Origin: Puffinus mauretanicus
Taxonomy: Eukaryota; Chordata; Aves; Procellariiformes; Procellariidae
Reading direction: 5' to 3'
Assembly (NCBI GenBank): GCA_023333565.1
Contig: JAJKFH010001094.1
Coordinates: 2,666,001-2,730,000, forward strand
DNA: 64,000 nucleotides
In this document: positions 62,461 to 64,000 of the stretch, piece by piece
Layout of the letters: each line of letters opens with the position of its first letter
Position numbering within the stretch: the stretch's first letter is position 1
The notes under the pieces: model-generated
Told to the model about the DNA's origin: nothing
Seen by the model: the letters and a program-made list of their open reading frames with translations, nothing else
The model's database searches: none
Position numbers and translations under genes: made by a program

Positions 62461-64000
62461 TTTTGAAAATGGGAAACCACACCCCTTGCTGATGAAAAGC
62501 AAAATCCTTCCGTTGTTTGAAGGCAATCACCAATTTAAAATCCACCTGGTCACATCAAGTCAGAGAAGTTCGTTATTTGCTTCAGATACCAATTAGCATC
62601 TGTGCCACAATTGGGAATACATCTCAACATTTCTTGGGATCCCATCCTGTGATAACATTCAGAGTTATTCCAGGCAGATCAGGGCCTCTCAGAATAGAGA
62701 GTATCTGTGCAAAAGCTGAGATTTAGCAGCAAACTGAGTAAGTTATAACAATGCTGTAGCATTAGCAACTTGAAGCAAATAAATCATGTTTCTATTGTAG
62801 ACATATCACTACAGAGGTTAATCGTAAGAGAGAGAGCTGAGAAAAAAACACATCCTCTCCACCCCAGCCCCTTGGTTTTTTTGAGATTTTTAGCAGACAT
62901 AACATATATTTTACGTGTCTTGTTCATGGTTCCTTGTTTTTGTTATGTGCTTTCTCCCACTGATGCGCTATCTAGGTCTGCAGGCTGCTCATGCATGGAG
63001 CCCCCAATTTTTGACACGCTGAGGTTGGTTGCATGCCTAGGTTGCATGCGAGTTAGGGAAGGTCACAGATGAAGTGTTCTGTGTTTCCAGCCGTCTCTTT
63101 GTAAAGTGCCTAAACCAGGTGATTTTATCACTATGTTTACCGTATCTCCTTATATAATCAAGCACCGTTTTCCTAAGGAAAGCCCAAATTAGTTTTCTTT
63201 GAGACAGCTGTTTCTCCATCAAACAAGCCTGATGGTCTAGTATCCAGTTTGTTAGTTGTGTTTTTACTCTATCTACCATCAGATGCACATCTTACTTCCC
63301 ATGCCCCTCTTTCACCCTTCTAAGATCTGTAACCTACTGATGCAGCACCATGGTGGTCCTGGGAGAAGCTTTCTCCAGAAATTTAATAGAATGAAATTAG
63401 AGAGTGGTCTGGAACTGTGGAAGAAGAATTTTTCCCATGGGTAAAGATGCATCGGTATATGCTATGAAGCTACCTCTCTGTGCAAAGTAAGTACTTTTTG
63501 TCAGGAGATTAGCGACTTTAGTCCTTCCCAAAATGCTACCAGTATTTTAGTTGAAAAATGTGGCATAATCAATAGAAAAAAGTAAATGGGTGATCAGTGA
63601 AGATCTGTTTGTTTTACTGCTTACTGCATGGTTGCTAAGGAATGACTTGGAAGATGGGGGCCAGGTTTGTGAAATTAAAGTTCTTTATCCATTACAGATT
63701 TTGTTCCCTGTGTGCATCTGCGTCAGTAGCACATAGTGAAGCTCAAAGTTATTCTAGTCTCCTTCATTACATGTGTGCTGACTGCTACTGAAAAACTTGC
63801 ATGATTTTAAAACACATGCTACACTATAGAATCTCAAAATTAATGCAATTGTTTGGAAAATCTTTATTTTTCTATGAAAAACAACCCCAAACAACCCAAG
63901 CCAAACACCCTGGATTTGTTCCTTTTTATTTGTTTACAAGGATATGGTTGTGAAACATTACTAATAAACTTTTATTAACAATAATAGACGACAGCTGTGG
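62461..64000. other. Unique non-coding sequence to the window end
   Basis: No gene or element recognised. Short open frames up to 100 codons are present without recognisable content. A/C-rich low complexity lies near 63879-63910 and AATAAA words near the end. A feature running off the right edge cannot be excluded. Confidence 0.45.

Noticed and set aside
1..64000. Bacterial, phage or CRISPR systems, tRNA, rRNA or U6-type RNA genes
   Set aside because: No operon-like packing, no regularly spaced direct repeats with spacers, and no recognised tRNA or small-RNA consensus words; the repeat families point to a bird nuclear genome.

Overview
The window looks like non-coding vertebrate nuclear DNA, most likely from a bird. 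It is AT-rich. No intact protein-coding gene, tRNA, rRNA or CRISPR array is recognisable on either strand. The species clues are the repeats: four CR1 LINE relics (the dominant avian retrotransposon), of which three are in reverse orientation, and two copies of an ERVL-type LTR family I know from neoavian genomes. Faint pieces of much older amniote repeats are scattered between them. The bird assignment is inference from these families; the repeat pieces and their boundaries are seen in the sequence.

Layout. 1-18240: unique sequence with a CpG-rich patch (1261-1620), C/G-rich and T-rich tracts, a 40-nt hairpin, two weak ancient repeat fragments and a 22-bp tandem duplication. 18241-18860: a CR1 copy on the minus strand that has lost the middle of its reverse transcriptase. 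18861-37571: unique sequence with a plus-strand CR1 piece (25368-25545) covering the RT catalytic core that the first copy lacks, small ancient repeat pieces, hairpins and microsatellites. 37572-38397: two solo LTRs of one family, 98 bp apart, each with its own target-site duplication. 38398-53540: unique sequence; 47311-51966 is notably poor in open frames. 53541-54292: a very old CR1 copy plus a possible second CR1-like tail in the opposite orientation. 54293-62010: unique sequence including a strongly A-rich, T-poor block with a 128-codon open frame (60118-60560) and, about 650 bp further on, a possible poly(A)-addition signature. 62011-62460: the youngest-looking CR1, whose frame is still open over 114 codons. 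62461-64000: nothing recognised.

No genes act together here. The interval reads as a gene desert or the inside of a very large intron. Its functional content, if any, would be regulatory (candidate conserved elements are listed as findings) or non-coding transcription. I found no convincing undescribed system. The best-supported observations are the paired LTR insertions; the most anomalous sequence is the A-rich block near 60.1-60.6 kb.
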